Of a stretch of DNA of 44,338 nucleotides, positions 43,750 to 44,338 are shown piece by piece. The DNA lies in assembly GCA_013816895.1 (NCBI GenBank), contig JACDDR010000007.1, forward strand, positions 21,891-66,228, given 5' to 3'. Each line of letters opens with the position of its first letter. Position 1 is the first letter of the stretch. This stretch comes from Bacteroidota bacterium (lineage in GTDB: Bacteria > Bacteroidota > Bacteroidia > B-17B0 > Aurantibacillaceae). The translations under genes and the position numbers were made by a program. Under the pieces are notes generated by a model, which saw only the letters and a list, made by a program, of their open reading frames with translations, searched no databases and had not been told where the DNA came from.

Positions 43750-43847
43750 TCCGCTAAAAGTAATAATTAAACCGGCCGCTATTTCATAAATTAATTAACT
43801 AAAGTATGGCTTTCGGGTTTATATTTTAATTAACTTTATTGTTTATT

Positions 43848-44338
43848 ATGAAGCTTGATTTTAGGAGTAGTCCGGCCATTGACCAGGTTGGAATAGAAGA
43901 AAGAGTTGCGCGTTTTAATACACGCAGTTTAAAAAAGCAAACCAAAACAAACGGACTCAAACTGGCCTTGAGCATGATCGACCTTACCACCCTGGAAGGA
44001 AAGGACACCGAGGGCAAAGTAAAACAGATGTGCAACAAAGCCATGCATCCTTATGATGAGATCCCGGGCCTGCCCTCAGTAGCTGCAGTTTGTGTTTATC
44101 CAACCCACGTTAAAACGGCGAAAGATGCTCTTAAAGGCAGCGCAGTGAAAGTGGCTTCAGTAGCAACGGCTTTTCCAAGCGGTAATTCCACACTCGACAT
44201 AAAATTAACCGACACCCGCTTTGCCGTGGATAACGGCGCGGATGAAGTAGACATGGTGATCAGTCGCGGTGAATTTTTAAAAGGCAACTACAATTTTGTA
44301 TTCGACGAAATAGCTTCCATCAAAGAAGCCTGCGGAAA
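43848..44338 (+). CDS. deoC: Deoxyribose-phosphate aldolase, 3' end outside window
   Basis: Class I aldolase splitting 2-deoxyribose-5-phosphate into glyceraldehyde-3-phosphate and acetaldehyde in deoxynucleoside catabolism. 163 codons are visible from ATG 43848 (MKLDFRSSPAIDQ) to the window edge. Seen: MIDLTTLEGKDTEGKVKQMC, VAAVCVYPTHVKTA, ASVATAFPSGNST and NGADEVDMVISRG with the conserved Asp of the proton relay. The Schiff-base lysine would lie beyond the edge. Upstream spacer is AT-rich. Confidence 0.93.
   Translation, partial: MKLDFRSSPAIDQVGIEERVARFNTRSLKKQTKTNGLKLALSMIDLTTLEGKDTEGKVKQMCNKAMHPYDEIPGLPSVAAVCVYPTHVKTAKDALKGSAVKVASVATAFPSGNSTLDIKLTDTRFAVDNGADEVDMVISRGEFLKGNYNFVFDEIASIKEACG

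Overview
The window looks like a chromosomal segment of a Bacteroidota bacterium (Flavobacteriales/Sphingobacteriales-like). The DNA is AT-rich. Several genes start after the Bacteroidota -7 promoter element TAnnTTTG rather than a TATAAT box. Typical families of the phylum are present: a DUF2723 membrane protein, TPR-SpoIIE sensor phosphatases, a PD40/OmpA-type envelope protein, a TonB C-terminal domain protein and many signal-peptide or lipoprotein ORFs. All assignments come from reading translations and motifs; no search was run.

Layout. 1-6.4 kb: 3' part of priA, a two-TM potassium channel with an RCK domain, rimO, and hpd (4-hydroxyphenylpyruvate dioxygenase). 6.4-6.9 kb: an odd insert-like segment with a 64-aa acidic ORF followed by a second, synonymously diverged copy of the last 27 codons of hpd. 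6.83-14.0 kb: a complete histidine operon, hisGDCBHAF(IE), preceded by a His-rich leader peptide and a terminator/antiterminator pair that together read as a translation-coupled attenuator. 14.1-16.1 kb: a TPR membrane protein lacking an output domain, a candidate small structured RNA, and tRNA-Gln(TTG) on the minus strand with an excellent promoter and terminator. 16.1-20.4 kb: a DUF2723/TPR membrane protein, a polysaccharide deacetylase and an HMA-domain lipoprotein. 20.4-27.5 kb: a TonB-domain protein, an unknown secreted protein, a tandem universal stress protein, prfC and a PD40/OmpA-like protein. 27.6-29.9 kb: an accessory-looking stretch with a YdeI/OmdA protein, two VOC/glyoxalase-fold proteins, an attC-like palindrome and an unknown barrel-like protein. 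30.0-35.1 kb: an ALDH7-type aldehyde dehydrogenase, a TPR-SpoIIE phosphatase whose 3' end is duplicated in a 67-bp tandem repeat, a small barrel-like protein and a 52-aa lipoprotein. 35.1-42.5 kb: a phosphate module, porin-pstS-pstC-pstA-pstB-phoU on the minus strand and a divergent PiT transporter, sharing an intergenic region with 11-bp-spaced TTAAC repeats. 42.5 kb to the end: a GNAT/FemAB-like protein and the 5' part of deoC.

How the parts work together. The his operon is a self-contained PRPP-to-histidinol-to-histidine pathway. Its genes are packed with overlaps or gaps of a few to about 20 bases, with one control point at the leader. The phosphate module spans outer-membrane entry (porin), periplasmic capture (PstS), ABC import (PstCAB), signalling (PhoU) and a low-affinity carrier (PiT). 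The most unusual observations are the hpd tail duplication, the his attenuator, a PstS-like segment inside PstC, and a REP-like palindrome family with a conserved 11-nt loop and varying, compensating stems.
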